63,519 nt of DNA from Bacteroidales bacterium UBA4243 (GCA_002396205.1 DGXB01000092.1:1-63519); one strand, 5' to 3'. Counted from the stretch's first letter, positions 6,803 to 16,897 are shown. Numbers and translations are program-made. Notes: generated by a model not told the origin, from the letters alone.

Positions 6803-9163
6803 ATGAAGAAGTTATATTTGACACTTTGCCTTGCTGTCCTCACCTTGGGCAGCCTCGTGGCCGGCCCCGTCGACCAACAAAAGGCACAAAGAATCGGTGC
6901 CAAGTTCCTGAGCACCACCTCTCTCGCTCAGCGCAACGCTGAAATCCAACTCAACTGCGTCGCTGCTGCCACCGACATCACCCGTGGCGCCATCGACTAC
7001 TACGTCTTCAACGTCAAGAACGGCGAAGGCTTCATCATCGTTTCGGGCGACGACTGCGCCAAGCCCATCCTCGCCTACTCCACCACCGGCACCTACGACC
7101 CGCAAGACGTGTCGGAAGGCTTTGCCTTCACGCTGAAAGGCTTCCAAGAGGAAATCCAATACATGCGCGAGCACAACATCGCCGCCACGCCCGACATCGT
7201 GGCCGAATGGAAGCGTGTGAGCGAAACAGGCAGCCTCAACCGTGGCGGACAGACCCGCGCCGTGGTCGACATGCTCTGCCAGACCCTCTGGAACCAAAAC
7301 TTCCCCTGGAACAGCCAATGCCCTGAAGACACCACGGGCAACGGCGGCCACGTCTACGCCGGCTGCGTAGCCACCGCCATGGGACAGGTGATGAAGTTCT
7401 GGGAGTGGCCTGCACAAGGCACCGGTTCGCACACCTACAACCCTCAAGGCTATGCCCAACAAACCGCCAACTTCGGCGAGACCGAATACCACTTTGAGCT
7501 GATGCCCAACGTGCTCGACTCGACCAGCACCGAAGACGACTACTACTACATCGCCCAGTTCCTGCACCATTGTGGCATCTCCGTCGACATGCAATACAGC
7601 GGCAATGGCAGCGGCGCCTACTCCGAAATGGTGCCCGACGCCTTGCGCAACTATTTCCGCTACAACTGCGAAGACCACCTCACCAACTATGCCGGCTGGT
7701 GGCCAGGCATGGGCTACACCAACGAGCAATGGGCACAGATGCTGAAAGACGGCGGCTTGGACGAAGGTCTGCCGCTCTACTACAGCGGTCAGGACGACAG
7801 CGGCGCCGGCGGCCACGCCTACGTGGTTGACGGCTACGACGAGAATGACTACTTCCACTACAACTGGGGCTGGAGCGGTCGCGACAACGCCTGGTGCCCC
7901 ATCGGCGCTGCCAACACCACCCGCTACAACTTCAACACGATGGTGGGCTTCACCGGCCACATCATCCCTAACAACGACACCTATTACTCGCGCCCCGACA
8001 GCGTGGCTAACATGGCCGTGCTCGAAAACGCCGACTTCAACGGTGTCCGCCTCAACTGGACCAACCCCACGCTCGACCTTAACGGCAACGAACTCACCAG
8101 CATCACCTCGGTGACCATCCGCCGCAACGGTGAAGTCATCGCCGAACTGACCGATGCCGAAGTGGGTGCCAACATGGACTATGACGACAACGGCCTCGAA
8201 CCCGGCCTCTACGAATACGCCATCTTCGTCACCAACGAAGCCGGCATCAGCCGCACCACCTACCGCAGCATCCTCGTGGGCGAGAAGTGCAACATCGTCT
8301 TCCAACTCCACGACAGCGCCGGCAACGGCTGGAAAGGCGCCGCCATCAGCATCGCCGACGAGAACATGAACCGCCTCGCCATCGTCACCATGGACGAAGG
8401 CTCCGACCTGACCGTCGACCTGCCCATGCTGCGCGGCAACCTCCACTTCATCTGGAACCACGGCTGGTACCACAGCTATCCTGAACACGACACCGACGGC
8501 GAATGCTCCTTCACCATCCTCGACTACGACGGCAACGAGCTCTACACCTCCGCCGAACTCGAAGACGGCGTGTTCATGACCTACGAGAACAACTGCGAGC
8601 AAGCCCCGCTGGCCTGCTATCCCGCCCTCGACCTCGAAGGCGAATACCAATGGCACAACAACGCTGAGTTTGGCGTCAACCTCACCTGGAGCAAGCCCGC
8701 TATCACCACCTATCTCAACCACTTCAACATCTATCGCTCGGTGACCGTCAACAAAGACATGGAGCTGATTGCCGAAGTGCCTTACACGGGTGCTGCCAAT
8801 TACGAATATTTTGACGCCACCAACGAGCAAGGCGACTACGAATACAGCGTCACTTGCGTCTTCGTCAAGGGCCAAGAGGACTGCGAATCGGAATCGGTTG
8901 CCGTTGGCGACCTGATCGTCACCAATGTCGACGAAAACGACGGTGACATCCAAGTCTACCCCAACCCGACCACCGGCCTGCTCAACGTGAACGGCAACGG
9001 CACGATGCACATCAGCGTGAGCAACCTGCTGGGCCAGAAGCTGATGGAGACCTCAGTCGAAGGCAACACCACCATTGACCTGAGCCAATACGGCCAAGGC
9101 ATCTACCTCGTGCGCATCGCCACCGAAAACGGCGTCAGCGTGCAGAAGGTGAATGTGAGATAA
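6803..9163 (+). CDS. Secreted C10 (streptopain-like) cysteine protease with T9SS sorting domain
   Basis: A 786-residue exported protease. It has a signal peptide (residues 1-20), a Spi/streptopain-type propeptide (about 21-150) and the C10 catalytic domain (about 151-395). The nucleophile is Cys188 in YAGCVATAMGQ, with His338 in GGHAYVVDGYD followed by the NWGWSG turn. Fibronectin-like and beta-rich segments follow (about 400-690), then a type A T9SS signal from YPNPTTG onward. C10 enzymes are inhibited by their propeptide until processed; secretion across the outer membrane would be by T9SS. It is monocistronic, between the ettA terminator and a bidirectional terminator. A paralogue lies at 53331. 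Confidence 0.92.
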   Translation: MKKLYLTLCLAVLTLGSLVAGPVDQQKAQRIGAKFLSTTSLAQRNAEIQLNCVAAATDITRGAIDYYVFNVKNGEGFIIVSGDDCAKPILAYSTTGTYDPQDVSEGFAFTLKGFQEEIQYMREHNIAATPDIVAEWKRVSETGSLNRGGQTRAVVDMLCQTLWNQNFPWNSQCPEDTTGNGGHVYAGCVATAMGQVMKFWEWPAQGTGSHTYNPQGYAQQTANFGETEYHFELMPNVLDSTSTEDDYYYIAQFLHHCGISVDMQYSGNGSGAYSEMVPDALRNYFRYNCEDHLTNYAGWWPGMGYTNEQWAQMLKDGGLDEGLPLYYSGQDDSGAGGHAYVVDGYDENDYFHYNWGWSGRDNAWCPIGAANTTRYNFNTMVGFTGHIIPNNDTYYSRPDSVANMAVLENADFNGVRLNWTNPTLDLNGNELTSITSVTIRRNGEVIAELTDAEVGANMDYDDNGLEPGLYEYAIFVTNEAGISRTTYRSILVGEKCNIVFQLHDSAGNGWKGAAISIADENMNRLAIVTMDEGSDLTVDLPMLRGNLHFIWNHGWYHSYPEHDTDGECSFTILDYDGNELYTSAELEDGVFMTYENNCEQAPLACYPALDLEGEYQWHNNAEFGVNLTWSKPAITTYLNHFNIYRSVTVNKDMELIAEVPYTGAANYEYFDATNEQGDYEYSVTCVFVKGQEDCESESVAVGDLIVTNVDENDGDIQVYPNPTTGLLNVNGNGTMHISVSNLLGQKLMETSVEGNTTIDLSQYGQGIYLVRIATENGVSVQKVNVR

Positions 9164-9184
9164 GATATACACTTGTCTACTAAA

Positions 9185-9219
9185 CAAATCGGGGCGACCG
9201 ACTTGGCCGCCCCGATTTG
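9185..9219. terminator. Bidirectional terminator between convergent genes
   Basis: CAAATCGGGGCG and CGCCCCGATTTG form a perfect 12-base-pair stem with an 11-base loop, placed between the converging C10 protease and phosphofructokinase genes. Confidence 0.85.
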
Positions 9220-9224
9220 TTTTC

Positions 9225-10442
9225 TTACCACTTCAAAATCTTCTTGAAGTCGTATTCTTCAGGATTGGGAAGGAAAGCCTTGGCGGCTTCGTAGTCGGCG
9301 GGGCTGAGGTATTGCAGTCCGTCGTTGAAAATCAATTCGGCCTTCGGGCCGTTGAGGTTCACGAGACGCGGCTTGATCTTGCCGTTCTCGTCCTCGACGT
9401 CCTTCAGGTAAAGCGGCTCAATCTCACCCTTCGGGTTGGCCGTGACCATCGCGCCGCTCACGCCCTTGTCGAAGAGCTTCTTCACGCCGTAGCCAAGCAG
9501 CGAGCAATAGGTCAGGTCGTAACCATTCGGTTCGACGCAACGGATGCCGTAGCCGATTTCGACGGGACGGCTCTTCACGTTGAGGCCCAAAGCCTTCAGG
9601 CGTTGTTGAAGCAAAAGGTTGAAGATATGGGCTTTGCTGACGTTACCCAACTCAGGATGACCATGTTCATCGTAGGTGAACGCCACGCCCGACTTCTCGA
9701 TTTCCTCATCGCTCATGAAGTGGAACACGCCCTCGCTGATGATGACCACACCGTAGTTGACACCCAACAGCTTGCGTTTCACGATCGAGCTGACCACCAA
9801 CTTGATGATGGCATCGAAGGTGACAGGCGCCTTGTTGAACATCTCGGGGATGACCACCATCGGGCAGTGGCAGGCCGAAGTCATGCCAAAAGCCAAGTGG
9901 CCCGCCTCGCGACCCATGGCCGACACCACAAACCAGTTGCCGCTGGTGCGGGCGTCTTCGTAGATGGTCTGCACCAAATGCACGCCAGCGTCCTTGGCGG
10001 AATAGTAGCCAAAGGTCGGGCTGCCCTCAGGCAATGGCAGGTCGTTGTCGATGGTCTTGGGCACGTGGATGTTTTGGATGGGGAAGCCACTGCTGGCCAA
10101 GAATTTGGAGATTCTATTCGCCGTGGAAGCGGTGTCGTCGCCACCGATGGTGACCAACAGCTTGATGTTGTTCTTGACGAAGAACTCGGTGTTAAACTCC
10201 TCGTTTTTGGGTTTGTAGCGGCTCATCTTCAAGGCCGAGCCACCTTGTTTGAGGATGGCGTCGGCATAGAGGAAGTCCATTTCCACCACATCGGGGTTGG
10301 GCTTGAAGAGGTTTTTGTAGCCTTCGTTGAGGCCGAGGACGCGATAGCCGTCCTTGAGGAAGGTCTTGGCCACGGTGCTGATGACCGTGTTGATGCCAGG
10401 TGCCGGACCGCCGCCGGCGAGGATCACGATGGATTCTTTCAT
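9225..10442 (-). CDS. 6-phosphofructokinase, pyrophosphate-type
   Basis: A 405-residue cytoplasmic enzyme phosphorylating fructose 6-phosphate in glycolysis. The start ESIVILAGGGPAPGINTVI is the phosphoryl-donor loop. The GGDDT motif (second Asp in place of Gly) and PKTIDND (Lys instead of Gly in PGTIDND) are the residues that favour pyrophosphate over ATP as donor, so the PPi-dependent form is most likely. With PPi the reaction is reversible. Length fits the non-allosteric class. The leader (10443-10490) is AT-rich with TAAATATTAAAT-type runs and lacks an exact -7 box. Donor choice is inferred from those two positions. Confidence 0.88.
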   Translation of the reverse strand: MKESIVILAGGGPAPGINTVISTVAKTFLKDGYRVLGLNEGYKNLFKPNPDVVEMDFLYADAILKQGGSALKMSRYKPKNEEFNTEFFVKNNIKLLVTIGGDDTASTANRISKFLASSGFPIQNIHVPKTIDNDLPLPEGSPTFGYYSAKDAGVHLVQTIYEDARTSGNWFVVSAMGREAGHLAFGMTSACHCPMVVIPEMFNKAPVTFDAIIKLVVSSIVKRKLLGVNYGVVIISEGVFHFMSDEEIEKSGVAFTYDEHGHPELGNVSKAHIFNLLLQQRLKALGLNVKSRPVEIGYGIRCVEPNGYDLTYCSLLGYGVKKLFDKGVSGAMVTANPKGEIEPLYLKDVEDENGKIKPRLVNLNGPKAELIFNDGLQYLSPADYEAAKAFLPNPEEYDFKKILKW

Positions 10443-10492
10443 ATAGTTCGATTTAAAGATTTAATATTTAATATTCATAATTTGTCTGCCGG

Positions 10493-10652
10493 GGTCTTTT
10501 GACTCCCCCGCCCTGCGGGCACCCCCTCAAAAGGGGGAAGCCTACCGGAGGCTGGCCTGCCGGGGGTCGGCGTACCCGATGTCGGCAGGGGTTTACACCA
10601 CCTGCCTGCATTGCTGTCGCCCCTTCGGGGCTGCCCTGCCGAACCCAAGTTC
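10493..10652. repeat. Compound palindromic repeat island
   Basis: A GC-rich stretch of several short palindromes, among them CCCCCGCCCTGCGGG, CCCCCTCAAAAGGGGG and GCCCCTTCGGGGC. It sits upstream of the phosphofructokinase gene and downstream of the GH92 gene. The first two resemble G/C-run repeats common in Bacteroidetes intergenic DNA. No coding sequence is supported in the 10443-10758 gap. Confidence 0.65.
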
Positions 10653-10750
10653 CGCGTCGCTTGGCGTCATTGCGAGGAGGCACGACGAAGCAATCCAGGG
10701 ATTTAGTTTGTTGTCTAGACTGCTTCGTGCCTCGCAGTGACGCAAAGCGT
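10653..10750. repeat. Interspersed hairpin repeat (GTCATTGCGAGG / CCTCGCAGTGAC family), copy 1
   Basis: The left arm contains GCGTCATTGCGAGG and GAAGCAATCCAG; the right arm carries their complements GACTGCTTCGTGCC and TCGCAGTGACGC. Related copies are at 16941, 24579, 24651 and 35175. Confidence 0.85.
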
Positions 10751-10758
10751 GCGTGTCC

Positions 10759-13734
10759 TTATTCTATCACCAACTCGTCACAGAAGATCCAAGCCTTCTG
10801 TCCTGCTCCGACGTGTCCCTCAGGGCAGGTGCCGATGGTCTTGGCCACCATCTTCACATAACGGGCCGTGGTGCGCGGCCTCACTTCCATCTCTTGGATG
10901 AATGCGCCGTCGGCATCCACGGGGATGTCGTTCTTCACCTTGCCCACGCTGCGGAACGTCTTGCCGTCGTCGCTGATGAAATACTCAACCTCGGTGGGCA
11001 TCCAAATCCAAGAGTAGATCTCCTGCAAGAAGCTGCCCGCCACGCGGTTGAGCTTCTTGGGCTGACCCAAGTCGACGGTGGCGATGAGGTCGACACCATA
11101 GTAGCCCTGCCATGTGCCTGTGCGGAAGTTGTCGCTACCACGCAGATGGTCAATAAGGGCCTTGGCGCCACCAGCGGCATATTGTTCGTTGTACATGTTC
11201 TCAACCTTCACCGAACGATTCGCGTCAATCAGATAATAGCTCGCTTCGATGGGCTGGCTCCAACGCGCTCCGTCTTGGGAATTGAACTTGGCAGCAGCAC
11301 GTATCGTCGCATTGTCCTTGAGGCAAAGTGGCTTCTCATACAACACACCGTTTTCCTTCGGTTCACTGCCATCCAAAGTGTAGTAAATCTCCACGCCCTC
11401 AACAGGATGGTTCATGCTGACCATCAGGCTGTCGAAGAAGGTGTCTGACAGCGCATCTATGGTCGGGACGATGACGATGCTGGGGCCATGGGTGAGCACC
11501 ACAGGGCAATGCTCGGGTTGCGTGGCCCAGGTCGAGTTAGGTTGATCTGTCATGGTGAATTCCAAAGTGCCGCCGTTGTACACATCCTCAAAGGTGATAA
11601 AGCTGTCTTCCAAAGGTTTGCCGTTAAATTTCACCGACTGCACATAGCAGTTCTGGTCGCTCAGGTTCTTGGCGATGACCTCAAACGTCTTGCCGTTTTC
11701 AAGGGTCAGTTTGACGTTTTGGAAGCGCGGCAGACCCAACACATAGTAACCCGAAGCGGGCGTGGCGGGATAGAAGCCCATGCAGGAGAACACTGCCCAG
11801 GCCGACATCTGGCCGCAGTCCTCGTTGCCGCAATAGCCATCGCGACGGTCGCTGTAGAAGTCGTCCATCACCTGTTTCACGTAATGTTGCGTCTTGGTGG
11901 GCTGACCCACGAAGTTGTACATGTAAATCGTGTTGTGGCTCGGCTCGTTGCCATGTGCATACTGGCCGATGAGTCCTGTGATGTCGGGCTGCACGCGACC
12001 CGTCAGGTTTTCGGGCGCATTGAACAAGGCATCCAATTTGGCAGCGTAAGCATCGCGTCCGCCCATCAGGTCGATGTGGCCGTTGACATCCTGCGGCACG
12101 AAGAAACCGTATTGGTAGGAGTTGGCCTCGGTCAGCGTGAAGTTAACCTGTGCGGGGTCGAAGGGACGCATCCAGCCACCGTTGCGCCTGCCTTGGAAGA
12201 ACTGGTTTTCGGGATTGAAGATATTCTTGTAGTTCTGTGCGCGAGCGTAAAACTCCTCGGCAATCTCGGTCTTGCCCATGTCTTCGGCCATGCGGGCGAT
12301 GCACCAATCGTCGTAGGCATATTCGAGGGTCTTGGAGACGGCCTCGCCTTCGGCCTCAATCGGGATGTAGCCATATTTCATGTAGGCACCCATGCCACGG
12401 AAGTCGTCTTTCTGGCTCGCCACCATCGCTTCGAGGGCTTTCTCGGTGTCGAAGTCGCGGATACCGGCAAAATAGGCATCTGCAATGACGGGAATAGCGT
12501 GGTTGCCAATCATGCAGTAGGTCTCGTTGGCGGCCAGATCCCAAACGGGCAGCATGTGGTGCGGGTTGGTCTCATACTTATTAATAAAGGTGTTGATGAA
12601 ATCGAGGGTGCGCTCGCGCTCCATCAGGCTGAAGAGCGGGTGTAGGCTGCGGAAGGTGTCCCACAAGGAAAAGACGGTGTAAACCGGTCGCTCCGAATTG
12701 TAGATCTTCAAGTCGTGGGCACGATAGCGTCCGTCAGCATCGCTGAAGAGGTTGGGCGCAATCATGGTGTGGTAGAGGGCTGTGTAGAACACGGTCTTGT
12801 CTTGTTCCACGTTGCCCGCCACCTCGTAGCGTTTCATCTCGTTGTTCCATTTGTCGAAGGCTTTTTGCTTCAAGGCATCGAAGTCGAAGTCGCCGTCGGC
12901 AAGTTCGGCTTTCAGGTTGTTCTTGGCACCTTCCACATCGACGGCGGAGAGGGCGATGCGCATGACGACAGGCTCGGCAGCATCGAAATCGAACCACGCC
13001 TTGATGAAGTCGCTTTCCACGCGCATTTCCTTGGTTGGCTGGCCCTTATTAATAAAGGTGTAGTTCTTGAACGGCTTCGAGAACTCGGCGTAGAAATAGA
13101 GGTATTGCTCCTTGGCCCAGTCGCGGGTCTTGCGGAAACCGCTGATGGCGTTATCGCTTTCGATTTGGAGGAACGATTCATACACGAATTCATCGTTCAC
13201 GCCTTCCACCATGTCCAAAAGCAGGTGGGCGTCGGCACCTTGCGGGAAGGTGCAGCGCATCATGCCCACGCGGTCGCCAGTGGTCAGTTCCACCTTAGTA
13301 TTATAGTCATCAAGCAGGACGGCATAGTAGCCTGCCTTGGCGTCTTCGTTCTCGTGTTGGAAGGCGGAGCGGTAGCCCGACTTGGTGTCGGCTTCGTCGC
13401 CTTTGTCGAGTTTCACCTCGCCCACGACGGGCATGAAGCGGAAATCTCCATAGTCGGAGCAGCCCGTGCCGCTGAGGTGGGTGGTGCTGAAGCCGAGGAT
13501 GGTGTTGTCGGAGGTATGGTAGCCTGAGCAGCCGTCCCAGTCGTTCATGCGGGTGTCGGGGCTGAACTGCACCATGCCGAAGGGCACGGTGGCGCCCGGG
13601 AAGGTGTGGCCATGGCCGCCCGTCCCGATGAACGGGTCGACGTAGTTGGCCGGATCGGTGACATAGTCGGCCTTGGGCTGCTCGGTGCAGGCCGCAAGAG
13701 CCAGAAGGATTAAGGGGAGGAATAGTTTTTTCAT
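10759..13734 (-). CDS. GH92 alpha-mannosidase, lipoprotein
   Basis: A 991-residue surface or periplasmic lipoprotein (lipobox LAAC, cysteine 16). The start of the mature region, YVDPFIGTGGHGHTFPGA, is diagnostic for family GH92, calcium-dependent exo-mannosidases mostly cutting alpha-1,2/1,3 links of N-glycans. Other conserved blocks are EYAYDDW and GNEDCGQMSAWAVFS, which carry catalytic-site acids. After the catalytic domain (about 30-730) come a chitobiase-like C-terminal segment (about 735-830) and an F5/8 discoidin-like carbohydrate-binding domain (about 850-991). No SusC/SusD pair adjoins it. It lies only 12 bases after the BRO/DinD-like gene, so it may depend on that promoter. Confidence 0.92.
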   Translation of the reverse strand: MKKLFLPLILLALAACTEQPKADYVTDPANYVDPFIGTGGHGHTFPGATVPFGMVQFSPDTRMNDWDGCSGYHTSDNTILGFSTTHLSGTGCSDYGDFRFMPVVGEVKLDKGDEADTKSGYRSAFQHENEDAKAGYYAVLLDDYNTKVELTTGDRVGMMRCTFPQGADAHLLLDMVEGVNDEFVYESFLQIESDNAISGFRKTRDWAKEQYLYFYAEFSKPFKNYTFINKGQPTKEMRVESDFIKAWFDFDAAEPVVMRIALSAVDVEGAKNNLKAELADGDFDFDALKQKAFDKWNNEMKRYEVAGNVEQDKTVFYTALYHTMIAPNLFSDADGRYRAHDLKIYNSERPVYTVFSLWDTFRSLHPLFSLMERERTLDFINTFINKYETNPHHMLPVWDLAANETYCMIGNHAIPVIADAYFAGIRDFDTEKALEAMVASQKDDFRGMGAYMKYGYIPIEAEGEAVSKTLEYAYDDWCIARMAEDMGKTEIAEEFYARAQNYKNIFNPENQFFQGRRNGGWMRPFDPAQVNFTLTEANSYQYGFFVPQDVNGHIDLMGGRDAYAAKLDALFNAPENLTGRVQPDITGLIGQYAHGNEPSHNTIYMYNFVGQPTKTQHYVKQVMDDFYSDRRDGYCGNEDCGQMSAWAVFSCMGFYPATPASGYYVLGLPRFQNVKLTLENGKTFEVIAKNLSDQNCYVQSVKFNGKPLEDSFITFEDVYNGGTLEFTMTDQPNSTWATQPEHCPVVLTHGPSIVIVPTIDALSDTFFDSLMVSMNHPVEGVEIYYTLDGSEPKENGVLYEKPLCLKDNATIRAAAKFNSQDGARWSQPIEASYYLIDANRSVKVENMYNEQYAAGGAKALIDHLRGSDNFRTGTWQGYYGVDLIATVDLGQPKKLNRVAGSFLQEIYSWIWMPTEVEYFISDDGKTFRSVGKVKNDIPVDADGAFIQEMEVRPRTTARYVKMVAKTIGTCPEGHVGAGQKAWIFCDELVIE

Positions 13735-13746
13735 ATTAAATATGTA

Positions 13747-14610
13747 TTAATCGTTTTCTTGATTTTCAGCTTCTGGTAATTCTTTTTGGTCTTTCCGTAA
13801 TGCCAAGCTCTTCGCATTGATGGATGAAACCACCGAATGTCCCAATTCCTTCTCAATGGAAGCACGGGCACCACGAGCAGCCTTGCCACCTCGTTTGGCA
13901 ACTTGAGCACTTTCAACAAAGCCACGAGGATTTTCTTGTTGCGAAATCTCGGTTGCTGTTGCTTCGGCAAGCATATTCAGCGCGATTTCAAGATTGGTCA
14001 TGTTATCGCGAAGGCTCTCCTTTTTCAAGCCCTTGAATTGCTTGTACTCCTTGGTCGTGAAGCCGCTCCATTGCTGTGTAATGATGTCGGTGAGCGAAGC
14101 ATATTGGACTCCTTCTTTCACTCCAGCACGCTGCCACTCGTCAGTGAGGGCTTTGCGCACTTCTATTGACTTGATGCGTTGGTTAATCCAAGCCTCCGAA
14201 TATCCCAATCGACGATAATCGGCAATGGCCTGATTGATGCCCAATTCGGGGTCTTGCATCTGGTCGATGCGTTGGGCCGCCACCTGCGCCATCCATTGCT
14301 TGAATGGTTCCGCCTTTGGCGAAGGGATGGATTGGATAATACGCAGTACACCTTGAGTGTCTGCTGCATCTACCAACCTAAGTTTACCATCTGTTGCAAT
14401 CATTCGAACTGGGGTACAAATTGTACCCCAGTTGTTTTGCAACCCGGTATCACGATTGCGCATCTTCTTCAGATACTGCTTTGGATCTGAACTATCAGTC
14501 AACACGGCAACGACATCCACAATGGAAAAATACCACTTCTCCTGTTCGTCGTCCCACACCGTGCGGACTCTCTTTTCCTCAAATAGCTGCAAGGCCTGCT
14601 GTTGCGTCAT
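13747..14610 (-). CDS. BRO/DinD-like N-domain protein
   Basis: A 287-residue cytoplasmic protein. The N-terminal stretch VRTVWDDEQEKWYFSIVDVVAVLTDS (in part) followed by paired KYLKKMRNRD resembles the BRO-N domain of phage antirepressors and of DNA-damage-inducible DinD. The middle (QAIADYRRLGYSEAWINQR, about 128-146) matches DinD-like proteins, and the C-terminus is basic and rich in Ala/Gly/Arg. The role may be DNA binding or damage response, but the substrate is unknown. It is often found in mobile or variable regions, yet no phage genes are seen here. A near-consensus -7 box lies at 14653. The GH92 gene follows after 12 bases. Confidence 0.75.
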   Translation of the reverse strand: MTQQQALQLFEEKRVRTVWDDEQEKWYFSIVDVVAVLTDSSDPKQYLKKMRNRDTGLQNNWGTICTPVRMIATDGKLRLVDAADTQGVLRIIQSIPSPKAEPFKQWMAQVAAQRIDQMQDPELGINQAIADYRRLGYSEAWINQRIKSIEVRKALTDEWQRAGVKEGVQYASLTDIITQQWSGFTTKEYKQFKGLKKESLRDNMTNLEIALNMLAEATATEISQQENPRGFVESAQVAKRGGKAARGARASIEKELGHSVVSSINAKSLALRKDQKELPEAENQEND

Positions 14611-14652
14611 ATTACACCTTAATTAATTAAGTAACGTCCTTTTTCGAGGCGG

Positions 14653-14660
14653 TAAAGATA
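14653..14660 (-). promoter_or_regulatory. -7-like box (TATCTTTA) for the BRO/DinD-like gene
   Basis: One mismatch from TAnnTTTG on the minus strand, 42 bases upstream of the start. Confidence 0.45.
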
Positions 14661-14777
14661 GAAATAAAAATTCTTGGTTTCACACACAACGACGTTTTTT
14701 TCTTGGCACGGATTTTGTTCATTTTCAAAAATTGTTCAAAAAAATGACGATTTTAATACCGATTGCTTCAAAATGCG

Positions 14778-14785
14778 TATATTTG
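14778..14785 (+). promoter_or_regulatory. -7 promoter box (TATATTTG) for the first Asp-box T9SS gene
   Basis: Exact consensus match 52 bases upstream of the ATG at 14838. Confidence 0.6.
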
Positions 14786-14837
14786 CAGCCCAAAAATAGA
14801 ATCATTTCAAACAATTAACTAACTAAATTCAAACATC

Positions 14838-16877
14838 ATGAAGAAAGTATTATTCATGTCACTCGCAATGGCCGTCGCCATGACCGGCTTTGCACAAATG
14901 AAAGGCGTTAGCCCCGAAGCCAAGAAGGCCTCGGTGACCCGCCAAAAACCCAGCGCAGTCAGAACCATCGACGGTGCTGCCGCCCAAGGCATCCAATTCA
15001 ACATGCCTCAAAACATGGTCAACAACGCTTCAAGAGGTACCGAAGACTTCGACGAGTATCTGACCATGACCACCAACTACGACCTGCAGTCGAACAGCGC
15101 CCTCGGCAACCGCATTGCCACTTGGGCCGACGGTAGCGCCTCCATCGTCATGACTTGGGACCACTCCAACAACACCAGCTTCCCGGATCGTGGCGCTGGC
15201 TACAACTATTTTGACGGTTCATCTTTCGGCGACGAGCCTGAAGTGCGCCAAGAACCCATGAAATCAGGTTGGCCGAGCATCGCTGCTTGCGGCGATGGCG
15301 AAATCCTCGCCTCTCACGCCACCGGCACCAACGTCTATTATCGCCCCACCAAAGGCCAAGGCGAATGGGAACTGGTGACCAACCTTAACTTCACATGGCC
15401 CAGAGTGGTCTGCAGCGGTGAAAACGACGAGTACATCCACATCGTGGGTGCCGAGCAAATCTCCATGCCCGACGGCTCATACGACAACCATGTCTACTAC
15501 GTCCGCATCAAGCACGAAGGCGACAGCTGGGACATCAGCGAGCCCGTCGACTTCCCCGGCCTCGACAACGACCTCAACGGTGCCTACCGTAACCAACTGA
15601 GCGCCGACGACTACGTGATGGCCGCCAATGGCAACAACGTGGCCGTGATGATGGCCTCCTACACCACCGATGTGTCCTACATGATTTCGCACGACAACGG
15701 CGAGACCTGGGAACACCAAGTCGTGGCCCCTTACGGCATTGCCGGTGCTGACGGCGAACCCGTCCACGCCATCAACTTCGACGACTATCCGGAAGGCATG
15801 ACCGACTCCATCGTCACCTCCGACAACTCGCACAGCATCGCCATCGACGACAACGGCACCGTGCACGTCGCCTTCGGCCTGCTCCGCTGGAGAGTCTCTG
15901 ATGCCACGCACTACACCTCATGGCCTGGCTACAGTTTCGGCATCGTGTATTGGAATTCGGATTACGTCAACGAAGAAGGCGGCCACGAAATCCTGCCTTA
16001 CGGCCGCTGGAGCCAAGACAGCCAATTCCCGGCCTACTATGCCGAAAGAGGCTTTGCCTACACCCTCATCAACGAGCGTATCGACGCCATGGCTGAAGTC
16101 GACGGTCGCCAACACCTCAACTACTTCGGCATTGTCGACGAGAACATGAACGGCACCATCGATATCGACTTCAACACCTACATCGACTACGACGGCTGGA
16201 GCTATCGTAGCCTTGGCACCACGACCATGCCCGCCATCTCTGTCGACAACCTCGGCAATGTGGCCATTGCATTCAGCACGCTCTCCGAAACCAGAGTGAA
16301 CGGCGCCAACGGCTGCTCCTACAGAACCCTCTACGTCACCCTGAAGGACCTGGAAGGCAACTGGCTCGCCGACGAAAACGGCATCAACCTCTGCGAAGAC
16401 TTCATGCACGCCTACGACGAGGCCTATCCTTGCGTGGCCGCCACCAATGGCTACAACGCCCAATTCTGGGTTGCCTACTCAGCCGACGAAAACCAAGGTC
16501 TCTACCTCGACAAAAACGACAGCCACCCGAACAGCAACATGGGTGTCCTCACCGAGAACTACATCTATACCTGCCTGATCAGACCCGAAGGCTGGGGCGT
16601 CGAAGAAAACGAGGCCGTCAACCCGATGACCAGCACCCGCGTGTATCCCAACCCCGCCACTGATGTGCTCAACATCGAAGTGAACGCCTCGCAGGCTTCC
16701 GAGATGAGCATCAGCGTCTACAACATCATGGGCCAAAACGTGATGAACCAAAACGTGAACATCACCACCGGCATGAACACCCGCAGCATCAGCACCAGCG
16801 AGCTCAGCAGCGGCATCTACTTCGTGACCGTCAAGGCCAACGGCTTTGAGAACACCATGAAGTTCATCGTGAAGTAA
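14838..16877 (+). CDS. T9SS cargo protein with Asp-box (BNR-like) motifs, paralogue 1
   Basis: A 679-residue secreted protein with a signal peptide ending near GFAQ (residue 20). The central region is probably a sialidase-like beta-propeller, judged from an Asp-box (SxDxGxTW type) in SHDNGETW (about 279-286) and repeating aromatic strands. It ends in a type A T9SS domain (VYPNPATDVLNIEV onward). No catalytic sialidase residues can be identified, so a binding or adhesion role is as likely as an enzymatic one. It is the most divergent member of a three-gene tandem family (with 17177 and 19289) and has its own promoter and terminator. Confidence 0.8.
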   Translation: MKKVLFMSLAMAVAMTGFAQMKGVSPEAKKASVTRQKPSAVRTIDGAAAQGIQFNMPQNMVNNASRGTEDFDEYLTMTTNYDLQSNSALGNRIATWADGSASIVMTWDHSNNTSFPDRGAGYNYFDGSSFGDEPEVRQEPMKSGWPSIAACGDGEILASHATGTNVYYRPTKGQGEWELVTNLNFTWPRVVCSGENDEYIHIVGAEQISMPDGSYDNHVYYVRIKHEGDSWDISEPVDFPGLDNDLNGAYRNQLSADDYVMAANGNNVAVMMASYTTDVSYMISHDNGETWEHQVVAPYGIAGADGEPVHAINFDDYPEGMTDSIVTSDNSHSIAIDDNGTVHVAFGLLRWRVSDATHYTSWPGYSFGIVYWNSDYVNEEGGHEILPYGRWSQDSQFPAYYAERGFAYTLINERIDAMAEVDGRQHLNYFGIVDENMNGTIDIDFNTYIDYDGWSYRSLGTTTMPAISVDNLGNVAIAFSTLSETRVNGANGCSYRTLYVTLKDLEGNWLADENGINLCEDFMHAYDEAYPCVAATNGYNAQFWVAYSADENQGLYLDKNDSHPNSNMGVLTENYIYTCLIRPEGWGVEENEAVNPMTSTRVYPNPATDVLNIEVNASQASEMSISVYNIMGQNVMNQNVNITTGMNTRSISTSELSSGIYFVTVKANGFENTMKFIVK

Positions 16878-16897
16878 GTTTTCCCTTACAGTATACG

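Noticed and set aside
6812..9010. A 732-codon open frame antisense to the C10 protease
   Set aside because: Valine- and glycine-rich shadow with no fold. The sense strand has a signal peptide, catalytic residues and a sorting domain.
10443..10490. Riboswitch in the phosphofructokinase leader
   Set aside because: Only AT-rich short runs; no conserved riboswitch core that I recognise.
10493..10750. CRISPR array in the repeat-rich 10.5-10.75 kb interval
   Set aside because: The repeats are palindromes of different families without regular spacers, and no cas genes are present.
13747..14610. Prophage remnant around the BRO/DinD-like gene
   Set aside because: No other phage-like gene, integrase or attachment repeat is visible on either side.
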